Below, in pieces: positions 56,818-64,000 of a stretch of DNA of 64,000 nucleotides (position 1 is its first letter; every line of letters begins with the position of its first letter). Source of the stretch: CAVPMW01 sp963706515 (GTDB lineage Bacteria > Chloroflexota > Anaerolineae > Anaerolineales > UBA4823). Position numbers and translations under genes: made by a program. Location: assembly GCA_963706515.1 (NCBI GenBank), contig CAVPMW010000006.1:191596-255595 (forward strand), in the 5' to 3' direction. The notes beneath the pieces were generated by a model. The model did no database searches. It was not told the origin of the DNA and saw nothing but the letters and a program-made list of their open reading frames with translations.

Positions 56818-57807
56818 GCCGGGACGGGCCCGGCGCGATGCCGGTGACGTCGGTGAACAGGGTGCGGAAGGTGTCGGCGAAGGTCGTGCGGCACGGGCCC
56901 GTGATGGAGCGGCGGCGCATCGGATCGGCGGCGGCGCCGGCCGGACTCCCGGGCACCGGTTCGACGACGAGCTGCGCGTCGCGACCGGACCACGCGGCGG
57001 CATCGCGCATCCAGTCCTGCACCGTGGTCACGTCGTCTCCACACCAGTTGGTGATGCACGCGGTGGTGCTCGCCGCGTCGAGGAGCGGTTCGAGCATCCA
57101 CTTCATGTCGTCGATGTGGATGGGTGTGTGGGGCGTGGGGTCCGACGGTGCGACCATCGTCCGCCCCTGCATCACGGCGTCGATGTGCATCGCGGGGAAC
57201 GAGCCCGGAAGGCCGGTGAGCGTGTTCAGCCGCGTGATCACGACCGGGAGGTCGAACGCCCGTGCGCAGAAGCGGGCCACGCTCTCGAGTCCGAGCTTGC
57301 AGGCCGGGCTCGTCGGCGCGTACGCGGTGGCGCCGCGGCCGATCGGGTCGCGTTCGGAGTACGCCCACCACGGGTCGTCGTTGGCGGAGTACACACCCAT
57401 CCCCGACATCACGAGCGCGGCCTTCGCGTGGCGGCAGTGTTGGAGCACGAGGCCGGCGCCTTCGACATTGGCGCGCAGCGTGTCCTCGAGGTGGTCGAGG
57501 TCGGCGCGCAGCCACGCCAGGTGCACGACGTAGGTGAAGTCGGTCGGGCAGGTCGCCGAAGTCGGCCACCGGCGAGGTCGACCGGCGCGCACCGTCACCC
57601 CGGCCGCTTCGAGCTGCCCACACGTCGACAGCGCGCGCGTCGGCGGCGGCGTGGCAACGGCGGTGTAGGTCTCCTTCGCGCGCGTTGCCGCATCCGGCGA
57701 AGCGCGCGATCCCCCAGACGTCGTTGTCGGCCGCGAGGTGCAGCGCGAGCCGCGCTCCCGATCGTGCCGGTGACGCCGGTGACGAGGATGCGTTCGTCGG
57801 CGATCAC
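56792..57807 (-). CDS. NAD-dependent epimerase/dehydratase family protein (frameshifted)
   Basis: About 330 residues from GTG 57807, which overlaps the sulfotransferase stop. ERILVTGVTGTIGSA is the NAD motif; in the other frame follow FTYVVHLAWLRADLDHLED, VLQHCRHAKAALVMSGMGVY, ACKLGLESVARFCARAFDL and PHTPIHIDDMKWMLEPLL. Extended SDR, but the usual Y-x3-K is replaced by YAPTSPACK, so the catalytic spacing is unusual or an indel lies there. Substrate unknown. Its end overlaps the convergent GntR gene by 26 bases. Confidence 0.7.
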
Positions 57808-58924
57808 AGGAACCGGCGGGTGTAGAACGCGAAGCGCTCACGCAGGCGGTCGGCGTCGAGGCCGAAGTCGTTCGGCCGTGTAGCGGTGCACGCCGTGCTT
57901 GTCCTGCGGGTGGTCGTCGAGCCATCGCTGCACCGCCTGGCGCGGACACGTCGTCGAACGCGACGTCAGCCGTTCGCACAACGTGCGCGACCGTTCCGAC
58001 GGGATCGGCCATCAGCGCTCGGTAGTCGACGTCGAGGTGGCGCGTCCGGCCTGGAATCGCGGTCGCGCGTGGCGAGACCCGGTGCAGCGCGAGCTCCTCG
58101 ATCACCACCCACTCGCGCCCGAAGCGCACGGGGTCGAAGTCGGGCGTGTTCGACGCGCGCATGAAGCTGGTGAGGCTCATGACCGACGGCACGACCGCGG
58201 CCGGGTCGCGATGCGTCCAGATCAGCACGGCGTCGGGATAGCTGGCGAGCAGCGCGTCGAGCGAGAGCAGGTGCTTCGGGTACTTGAGCACCCATCGGCC
58301 CGGGTGGCGCCACTGCAGTTGCTGCAGCGAGCGGCGGTGCGCCTCGTAGGCGGGCGCGTAGTCGGCGTCGAGGAACCAGTCGCGGTACGAGGGATATCGA
58401 ACGACGCCGTCCACGCCTGGTTGATGAACGTCCAGTCGATCAGCAGGTTGCACTGCTCGGGGCGGGTCGCCGACATCGGGTGCCGCACCATCATCTCGGC
58501 CGGCATCGCGTCGACGATCGCCTGGACCGCGGCGATGCGAGGATCGGTGTCGAACCTCGCGCGCTCCGGGGCGGCGACGGTGCCGACATCTCCCAGCTGC
58601 GGAGCGCGGAACACGCCGATCCACGCAAGCAGCGCGTGCAGGTGGGTCGACCCGGAGCGCGGCTGGCCGACGATGAAGACCGGCGCGGTGATCACCTCGT
58701 CCGCGATCTCCGGGATGCTGCGCGCGGTCGTCGACGAGGCGGAGACGTTTCACGAGGACGCCGGAGAGCATGTCGGCGGCGCGGTCTCGTACGACGCCCT
58801 CGACGCGTGCGTCCCGGTTGAGCGAGTCGACCAGCACGTCGAGCGCATCGAGGAACGGGACGTCGCCGAAGTCGTCGAGGCCGCTGAGGGAGATCGCCTG
58901 TTCGAGCAACTGGTCGCGGACCAT
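57804..58924 (-). CDS. Sulfotransferase family protein (multiple frameshifts)
   Basis: About 375 residues. ATG 58924 opens DQLLEQAISLSGLDDFGDV. The PAPS phosphate loop is APVFIVGQPRSGSTHLHALL; CNLLIDWTFINQAW, YAPAYEAHRRSLQQLQWRHP, then WVLKYPKHLLSLDALLASYP and LIWTHRDPAAVVPSVMSLTS (3' phosphate site) follow, and the C-terminus is DADRLRERFAFYTRRFL. Such actinobacterial sulfotransferases modify lipids or small metabolites with PAPS. At least four indels interrupt it. It is next to the AhpD-like genes on the same strand. Confidence 0.78.
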
Positions 58925-58952
58925 CACGTGTGCATGATGCCGTAGGTCGCCG

Positions 58953-59444
58953 TCACATGGCGAAGATGCGGACCTCGTCGAAGTCGAGACCGAGCGCGAC
59001 CATCACCTTGTCGCTGCTGAAGCCCATGAGCTTCAGCACCAACTCGACGACCTGCGCTGGACTGAGGTGGGCCGCCACTTCCCGCGCGACCCGTTCGCTC
59101 ATCTCTCCGGGATAGGTGAGATGCCGCGTCGGTCAGGCGCAGTGCCGCCCGTTGGGCCGGTGACAGGTCGCTGTCCTGATGGTGGTCGACTGCCGCGAGC
59201 ATGTCCTCGTCGACACCCTGCTGCAGCGCAACTGCGCTGCGGGCACTCATTCAGAAGAAGCAATTCTCGTAGCGCGCGTTCCGGATCCGGACAGCTCCGT
59301 GGTCACATGGTCGACCGTGCGCATCCGGAAGGCGACGCGCCTGAGATGCTACCGCGCCGCCGCGATGGTCGGCGCCATCTCGCTGGTATCGGCCAGCCCC
59401 CACTCGTTGACGGCTCCCGGGGCCAAGGGGATTCTCGGCTTCAC
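58953..59444 (-). CDS. Carboxymuconolactone decarboxylase/AhpD-like protein with in-frame TGA (candidate selenoprotein)
   Basis: About 163 residues from GTG 59444, which overlaps the upstream stop. KPRIPLAPGAVNEWGLADTS begins it; VRIRNARYENCFF, then TGA at 59251-59253, then MSARSAVALQQGVDEDMLAA in the same frame. In relatives the TGA position is the second Cys of C-x-x-C. Downstream are DLSPAQRAALRLTDAASHL and, after an indel near 59,110, YPGEMSERVAREVAAHLSPA ending DFDEVRIFAM. A perfect 8-bp hairpin (59223-59240) begins 10 bases after the TGA, as a bacterial SECIS would. Either Sec at C-x-x-U, or a TGC-to-TGA error; another indel lies near 59,295. Confidence 0.68.
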
Positions 59445-59907
59445 ACCGGCACCTCCTGGATTCCGAGCGTGAGGCACGCTCGCTGAAACGTCTCCAAGAC
59501 CGACACCGCCTCGACGAACGCGTAACGGCCTTGCGCGCCGAGATGTTCGGTCACGTCGGCAACCTGGGCGTCGGTGACGCCGTTCGCGTCCATGACGAAC
59601 TGCTCGGTCAACGAGAGGCAGGCCCGTTCCCGCGCCGTGAAGAGCGCCGAGGTCGGCCAAGCCGGCAAGTCCGCCAGCTTCGCCTCGGTCAGTCCGGCGT
59701 CTCGGGCCCCGACGCTGCGCCGTGCGAGCCCGCGGTGTGACCGAGCAAAGTCGCGATCCGGAGTCGCGCCAGCTGGAGCAGCACCGGATCGGCTTCCTCC
59801 CAGGCCGCGGCGACCACGCCCGACAGGGCGTGGAACGCTTCAGGGCAGAGCGTGGCGAACCTGTCCCAGTCCGTTTCTCCCTCTGGGAGGCCTGCGAGCC
59901 ATGTCAT
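59441..59907 (-). CDS. Carboxymuconolactone decarboxylase-like protein (frameshifted)
   Basis: About 155 residues. MTWLAGLPEGETDWDRFATL then EAFHALSGVVAAAWEEADPV and LLQLARLRIATLLGHTA; after an indel near 59,690 AWPTSALFTARERACLSLTE and DANGVTDAQVADVTEHLGAQ complete an AhpD-like helical fold. No C-x-x-C is present, so peroxidase activity is unlikely. Its TGA overlaps the GTG of the next AhpD-like gene, so the two are translated together and may form a complex. Confidence 0.65.
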
Positions 59908-59963
59908 CGACGGGAACCCTACGGCGAGATGCCGCTGCGAGCGACCGCTCCGCTCCTCCATGG

Positions 59964-60789
59964 TCACTCGCTCTGCAGCGCGGCGAAGTCGAGCTCGGGG
60001 AGGGGCTGGTGGCACAGCGCACCGCCGTCGATCGTGAGCTGCGTCCCCGTCACGTACTTCGACTCGTCGGAGACGAGGTACACCACGCCGGCGGCGATGT
60101 CGGCGGGCTCGCCGAGGTCGCGGTACCAATACGTTCGCCTCGAACGCGGCGCGATGGCTCGGGTTGGCCAGGATCGCGGTCATCTCCGGGGTCCCGGTGA
60201 AGATGAAGCCGACGACGATCGTGTTGACGCGGATGTCCTCCTTGCCGTAGTCGACCGCCATCTGCCGCGGTGAGGGAGTTGATCGCGCCCTTCGACGCCT
60301 GATACGCCGGTCGGGTCGGGATCGCGCCGACGCTCGACGACGGCGGAGATGTTCACGATCGAGCCCGCTGCCCGGCCTTGCGCATCTCCGGGATCGCGTA
60401 CTTGCTCGCCCACAGGGTGCCCTTGAGCGCGATGCAACATGATCTGGTCGCACGTGTCGTTGTCGATCGCGTCGACGTGGGTGTCGCGCCCGCTCCCCGC
60501 ATCGTCGGAGATCGCGTTGTTCACGAGCGTGGTGAGCTGGCCGAAGGTCGTCGACGGTCGTACGCACGGCCCCGGCAACCTGCTCCTCGTAGGCCGTTGT
60601 CGGCGCGGATGTACTCGCGCGCGGCCCGCCGGCGGCGGTCACGGCCGCCTCGACCTCGGCGGCCCCTGCCCTCGGAGCGGCCGGTGAAGGCGACCGCCGC
60701 TCCTTCCGCGGCCAGCATCGTCGACGACGCCTTCGGCCGATCCCCCGCGTCCCTCCCGTGACCAGGGCTACCTTTCCGTCGAGCCTCAC
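59964..60789 (-). CDS. SDR family oxidoreductase (multiple frameshifts)
   Basis: About 270 residues from GTG 60789. RLDGKVALVTGGTRGIG, AAEGAAVAFTGRSEG, then in other frames TLVNNAISDDAG, MAVDYGKEDIRVNTIVVGFI and a C-terminal LTIDGGALCHQPLPEL, LDFAALQSE. A classical SDR, likely acting on a CoA ester or steroid-type substrate by context. It diverges from the CoA transferase gene across 80 bp and leads the minus-strand operon with the AhpD-like genes. At least five indels. Confidence 0.72.
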
Positions 60790-60869
60790 GGTTCCCCCAG
60801 CTGGTCGTGACAGATACATGTAAAGGTATGTACGCTCGGCGCACGAGCACAAGTCACGGTGATCCAACC

Positions 60870-62100
60870 ATGGGGAGGCGCCGGGAGCGCAGGCCGGCCG
60901 GGAGCCGGCCACTCGACGGCGTCCGGGTGCTCGATCTCTCCCAGGTCGTGTCCGGACCGATCTGCGGCCGCATGCTGGCCGACCTCGGTGCCGACGTGGT
61001 GAAGGTGGAGCCTCCCGAGGGCGACATCATCCGCGTCGCTCGAACCCCGCGTGGGTGACGAGCCGGTCAGCGTCTACTTCACGTGGGCCAACGCGGGGAA
61101 GCGCTCGATCTCGGTCGACCTGCGCACCGAGCGCGGCGCGGAGCTGGTCCGCCAACTGGCCGAGTCGAGTGACGTGGTGCTCGAGAACTTCCGCCCCGGC
61201 GTCCTCGAGAAGTTCGGTCTCGACGCCGACACGCTGACCGCGCGCCGCCCGGCACTGGTCTACTGCTCGATCAACGGGTGGGGCTTCGCCAACTCGTGGT
61301 CCCAACGGCGCGCGTTCGCGGCGATGGTGCAGGCCGAGGTGGGACGCGTGGAGCTCGACGCCCGGCTGCGCAACGCACCGCCGGAGCAGAGTCCACACGT
61401 CGACGGCGACATCACCCCCGGGCTGCTCGCGGTGAGCGGCATCCTCGCCGCGCTGTTCCAACGCGAACGCACCGGCCGGGGCCAGCACCTCGACGTCTCC
61501 ATGGCCGAGGCGCTCGTCTACACCGACGAATGGACGTCGACGGAGCTGGCGGGCTACGACGGCGACCGGATCCCCGACACGTGGAACTACCCGATCTTCA
61601 CGGTCGCCGACGGCACCCGCGTGGCGTTCATGGGAGACCCGCACCGGCGGCTTCATCGAGATCGCCGCCGCGCTCACCGACGCACCCGTCCCCGACACGG
61701 AGTCCCGCGACGGAGGCGCTGCAGTTCCTCGCCGACCTGTGCGCGCAGGTTCCCGACTTCGCCACGCTCGAGGCACGCTTCGATGTGTTCGGCTTCCTCG
61801 TGGCCGAGGTCCGCACGGTGCAGCAGCTGGCCGAGACGCCGTGGGCGCACGAGCGGGAAGTGTTCGCGGAGGTGGAGCCGGGCGCCCGGGTCGCCGCTGC
61901 GCCCTTCCGTTCCGACCGGGCGGCGATCGGCGTCCGCGGCGCGGCGCCGCGCTTGGGCGAGCACACGCGGAGCGTGCTCAGCGAACGGTGTGGTCTCAGC
62001 GTGGACGACGCTCGAGCGACTCGAAACCGAGGGCGTGATCCTGTCGGCTGAGGCGCCGTCCCGGTGCGCTACCCGGAGAACCAGGTGCCGGCGTCGTTGA
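60870..62100 (+). CDS. CaiB/BaiF family (family III) CoA transferase (frameshifted)
   Basis: About 405 residues from ATG 60870. PLDGVRVLDLSQVVSGPICG, MLADLGADVVKVEPPEGD; after an indel near 61,050 TWANAGKRSISVDLRTERGA, DVVLENFRPGVLEKFGLDAD, CSINGWGF, and GQHLDVSMAEALVYTDEW with the catalytic Asp. Another indel near 61,650 and one near 62,005 precede the C-terminus, so the exact stop (62,051 or 62,100) is uncertain. It moves CoA between organic acids and is common in lipid and steroid breakdown. It overlaps the end of the convergent SDR gene. Confidence 0.8.
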
Positions 62101-62866
62101 TCAGCACCTGGCCGGTCATCTTCGAGCTCTCGTCGGACGCGAGGAAGACGACGACGCCGGTCATGTCCTCGGGCTCGAGCGTCGGTGCCGAGCAGCGGAC
62201 GCCGACCAGCGCGTCGATGATCGGCTCGCGGGACGACCGCCTTCGTCGCCGGCGACATCGTGACGCCCGGGCACACCGCGTTCACCCGGATGTTCCGCGC
62301 TTCCGAGGAGCTGGGCCATCACGCCGGGTCTGGTGGATGAGCATCCACTTCGTCATCCCGTAGCCCTCGGGCGCGATCGTCGGCGCCGGCGCGTCGTCGG
62401 GCAGCTCGAACATCGCCGGAAGTGGCAACGGGAACGCCGCGGTCGACGAGATGTTGACGATCGACCCGTGCCGCTGCTCCCACAGGTAGGGGATGACGCG
62501 CGTTCGACGCGTTGATGATGCCCATGAAGTTGACGGCGAGGAAGTCGTCCCACGTCGCGGTCAGCTGGTCGAACATCAGGCCGGCGTTGTTGACGAGGCA
62601 GTCGACGCGGCCGAACTCGTCGACCACCGCGCGGCCCATCGCCGGCCATCTGCGTCGGCGTCGGTCACGTCGGCCTTGAGCGCGAGCGACCGCCGGCCCA
62701 TCGCGCGCGATGTCCTCCTCGCACGTCGGCCGGCCTGGTCGATGCGCTTGAGGTCGACGATCGCGACGTCCGCGCCCTCCGCCGCCATCGCCCGCGCGTA
62801 CGCGGCGCCGATGCCCTGCGCCGCGCCGGTGACGATGCACACCTTGTCCTGCAGCCGGTCCCCCAT
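62069..62866 (-). CDS. SDR family oxidoreductase (multiple frameshifts)
   Basis: About 260 residues from ATG 62866. LQDKVCIVTGAAQGIGAAYA then AAEGADVAIVDLKRID; in other frames CLVNNAGLMFDQLTATWDDF, AVNFMGIINASNA and a C-terminal end GQVLINDAGTWFSG at 62,069. The active-site Y-x3-K region near 62,360 (EGYGMTKW) can be read in a shifted frame. Probably a 3-hydroxyacyl or steroid dehydrogenase by context. At least five indels. Confidence 0.7.
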
Positions 62867-62991
62867 GGCGCTTCCTCCACGATCACTTCGGGCCCGCTCG
62901 CCGTCCCGGTCGCCTGCGTAAGATATCTAGATCCTTTGCACCATGTGAGGGCGCTCGCTCACTCCCTTCGCAGTGCTCGGGAGGTCCGACC

Positions 62992-64000
62992 ATGGAAACC
63001 CCGCCCCAACGAGTCGTCGTCTGGTCGACCGGGTGGATCGGTTCGATCGCCGTCCGCGCCGTGAAGCGGCGGCCCGACATGGAGCTGGTCGGCGTCTGGG
63101 TGCACACGCCGGAGAAGGTGGGCCAGGACGCCGGCGTGCTCGCGGGCACCGAACCGATCGGCCTGGCGGCCACCGACGACTTCGAAGCGCTGCTCGGGCT
63201 CCGTCCGGACTGCGTCGTGTACGCAGCGAGTGGTCCCGAGCAGGACGCCGCGGCCGTTCGGGACTACCTGCGGTTTCTCGACGCGGGAGCCAACGTCGTC
63301 ACGGTGAGCTCGTGGTCGTTGGTCTACCCACCTGGTTTCGATGCCGGATGGCGTGACCAACTCGCCGAAGCCGCCGAGCACGGCGGCGCGTCGTTGTACG
63401 CCTCGGGCATCGAACCGGGCTTCGCTGCGGATCAGCTCCCGCTCCTGCTCGCGCACCCAGTCCAACACCATCACGTCGATCCGCGCGTCGGAGCTCTTCC
63501 TCTACGACCGGTACCCCGTGGCATTCATGATGATGGACGTCATGGGCTTCGGGCGACCGCTCGAGTACGAGCCGATGCTCGCCACGCCCGGGGCGCAGAC
63601 CAGCACCTGGGGTCCGTCCATCCAATTGGTGGCAGCCGGCTTGGGAGTGGAGCTCGAGGAGATCCGCGAGGTCTTCGAGCGGGTGCCGACCGACCGGACC
63701 CTCGAGGTCGCGTGCGGCACCATCGAAGCGGGTACGTGCGGCGCGCTGCGGACCCAGACCATCGGCGTTGCCGGAGGCAACGATGCCATCGTCATCGAGC
63801 ACGTCAATCGCATGGCACCCGATCTCGCACCCGAATGGCCGATCGGCGCGCGGGACGGCACCTACCGGATCGTCATCGAAGGGGATCCCGACATCGACTG
63901 CACGATGACCGTGGGCGATGCATCGGCCGCAACCGCGGGCGCGATGGTGGCGACCGCGATGCGGGTGGTGAACGCGGTGCCGTACGTCGTCGCGGCCCGC
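62992..64000 (+). CDS. NAD(P)H-dependent amine dehydrogenase / DapB-like protein (partial, frameshifted)
   Basis: It starts at ATG 62992 and runs past the window end. QRVVVWSTGWIGSIAVRAVK is a Rossmann motif; RRPDMELVGVWVHTPEKVGQ, DCVVYAASG, FLDAGANVVTVSSWSLVYPP and ASGIEPGFAADQLPLLL match the dihydrodipicolinate-reductase-like proteins related to 2,4-diaminopentanoate dehydrogenase, abundant in mycobacteria and relatives. Near 63,475 the frame shifts to ELFLYDRYPVAFMMMDVMGF. The true substrate is unknown. The C-terminus is outside the window. Confidence 0.75.
   Translation, partial: METPPQRVVVWSTGWIGSIAVRAVKRRPDMELVGVWVHTPEKVGQDAGVLAGTEPIGLAATDDFEALLGLRPDCVVYAASGPEQDAAAVRDYLRFLDAGANVVTVSSWSLVYPPGFDAGWRDQLAEAAEHGGASLYASGIEPGFAADQLPLLLAHPVQHHHVDPRVGALPLRPVPRGIHDDGRHGLRATARVRADARHARGADQHLGSVHPIGGSRLGSGARGDPRGLRAGADRPDPRGRVRHHRSGYVRRAADPDHRRCRRQRCHRHRARQSHGTRSRTRMADRRAGRHLPDRHRRGSRHRLHDDRGRCIGRNRGRDGGDRDAGGERGAVRRRGP

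Noticed and set aside
54892..58927. Very long minus-strand frames (over 700 codons) in the actinobacterial part
   Set aside because: They run through several genes in different frames because very high GC makes stops rare. Only the parts matching known families were kept.
1..64000. tRNA, rRNA and CRISPR arrays
   Set aside because: I looked for T-loop-like GTTCGA strings, rRNA-conserved segments and regularly spaced repeats; the few GTTCGA hits lie inside coding frames, and no periodic direct repeats with spacers were found.

Overview
This window is a composite. Positions 1 to about 53,900 read as one bacterial genome with moderately high GC (roughly 60% by eye). Its gene content fits Chloroflexota, class Anaerolineae: a CIRCE-controlled hrcA-grpE-dnaK-dnaJ-prmA block, many solute-binding and other lipoproteins, LysM and M23 cell-wall proteins, an FtsK translocase, a bactofilin, and very large LuxR/ATPase regulators with TPR-like tails. 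The organism assignment is inference from gene families; no rRNA is present to confirm it.

At about 53,900 the reading breaks inside a regulator gene and continues inside a lipid-kinase gene. At about 54,620 it breaks again, where the C-terminal part of a ZIP metal transporter is joined to the first 50 or so residues of an acyl-CoA dehydrogenase. From 54,620 to 64,000 the DNA has very high GC and actinobacterial-style content: several SDRs, a CaiB/BaiF CoA transferase, a sulfotransferase, AhpD-like proteins, an amidohydrolase and a FadR-type GntR regulator. The simplest explanation is a chimeric contig of three source genomes.

Layout. 0-5.3 kb: end of an M42 peptidase, two solute-binding lipoproteins around an M23/LysM peptidase, RNase HI, bactofilin. 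5.4-8.7 kb: FabI, a DNA glycosylase and a sugar-nucleotide epimerase (minus strand), then an RluA-type pseudouridine synthase. 8.8-16.9 kb: the heat-shock operon, then prmA coupled to two phage-baseplate-like (gp27/gp5) proteins. 16.9-25.6 kb: a DsrE-like protein, SDRs, a RelE-type toxin-antitoxin pair, PolX, a DUF1786 protein, a GxxExxY gene inside inverted repeats, a molybdopterin oxidoreductase and RNase Z. 25.9-32.5 kb: FtsK, CapA, LysM protein, redoxin, PD40 protein. 32.7-35.0 kb: a flippase-like membrane protein and an FAD oxidoreductase, both riddled with indels. 35.1-37.1 kb: an AT-richer islet of small lipoproteins and an MNT/HEPN pair. 37.2-45.4 kb: methyltransferase, phosphoribosyltransferase, PLD nuclease, sugar dehydrogenase, HerA-like ATPase, SixA, ICMT-like protein. 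45.5-49.4 kb: a DsrE/TusA/SnoaL/LuxR cassette. 49.6-53.9 kb: ComEC and a truncated regulator.

Many genes, including essential ones (dnaK, hrcA, ftsK), carry single-base indels that split one protein over two or three frames. I treat these as sequencing or assembly errors and annotate each as one gene. Error density rises at 32.7-35.0 kb and after 54.6 kb.

The most interesting items are a family of long near-perfect palindromes whose arms differ between loci but still pair within each locus; an AhpD-like gene in the actinobacterial part with an in-frame TGA at the second Cys of a CxxC motif, followed by a SECIS-like hairpin; a regulatory/sulfur-carrier cassette bracketed by direct repeats of a gene 3' end; and a two-gene baseplate module translationally coupled to prmA.
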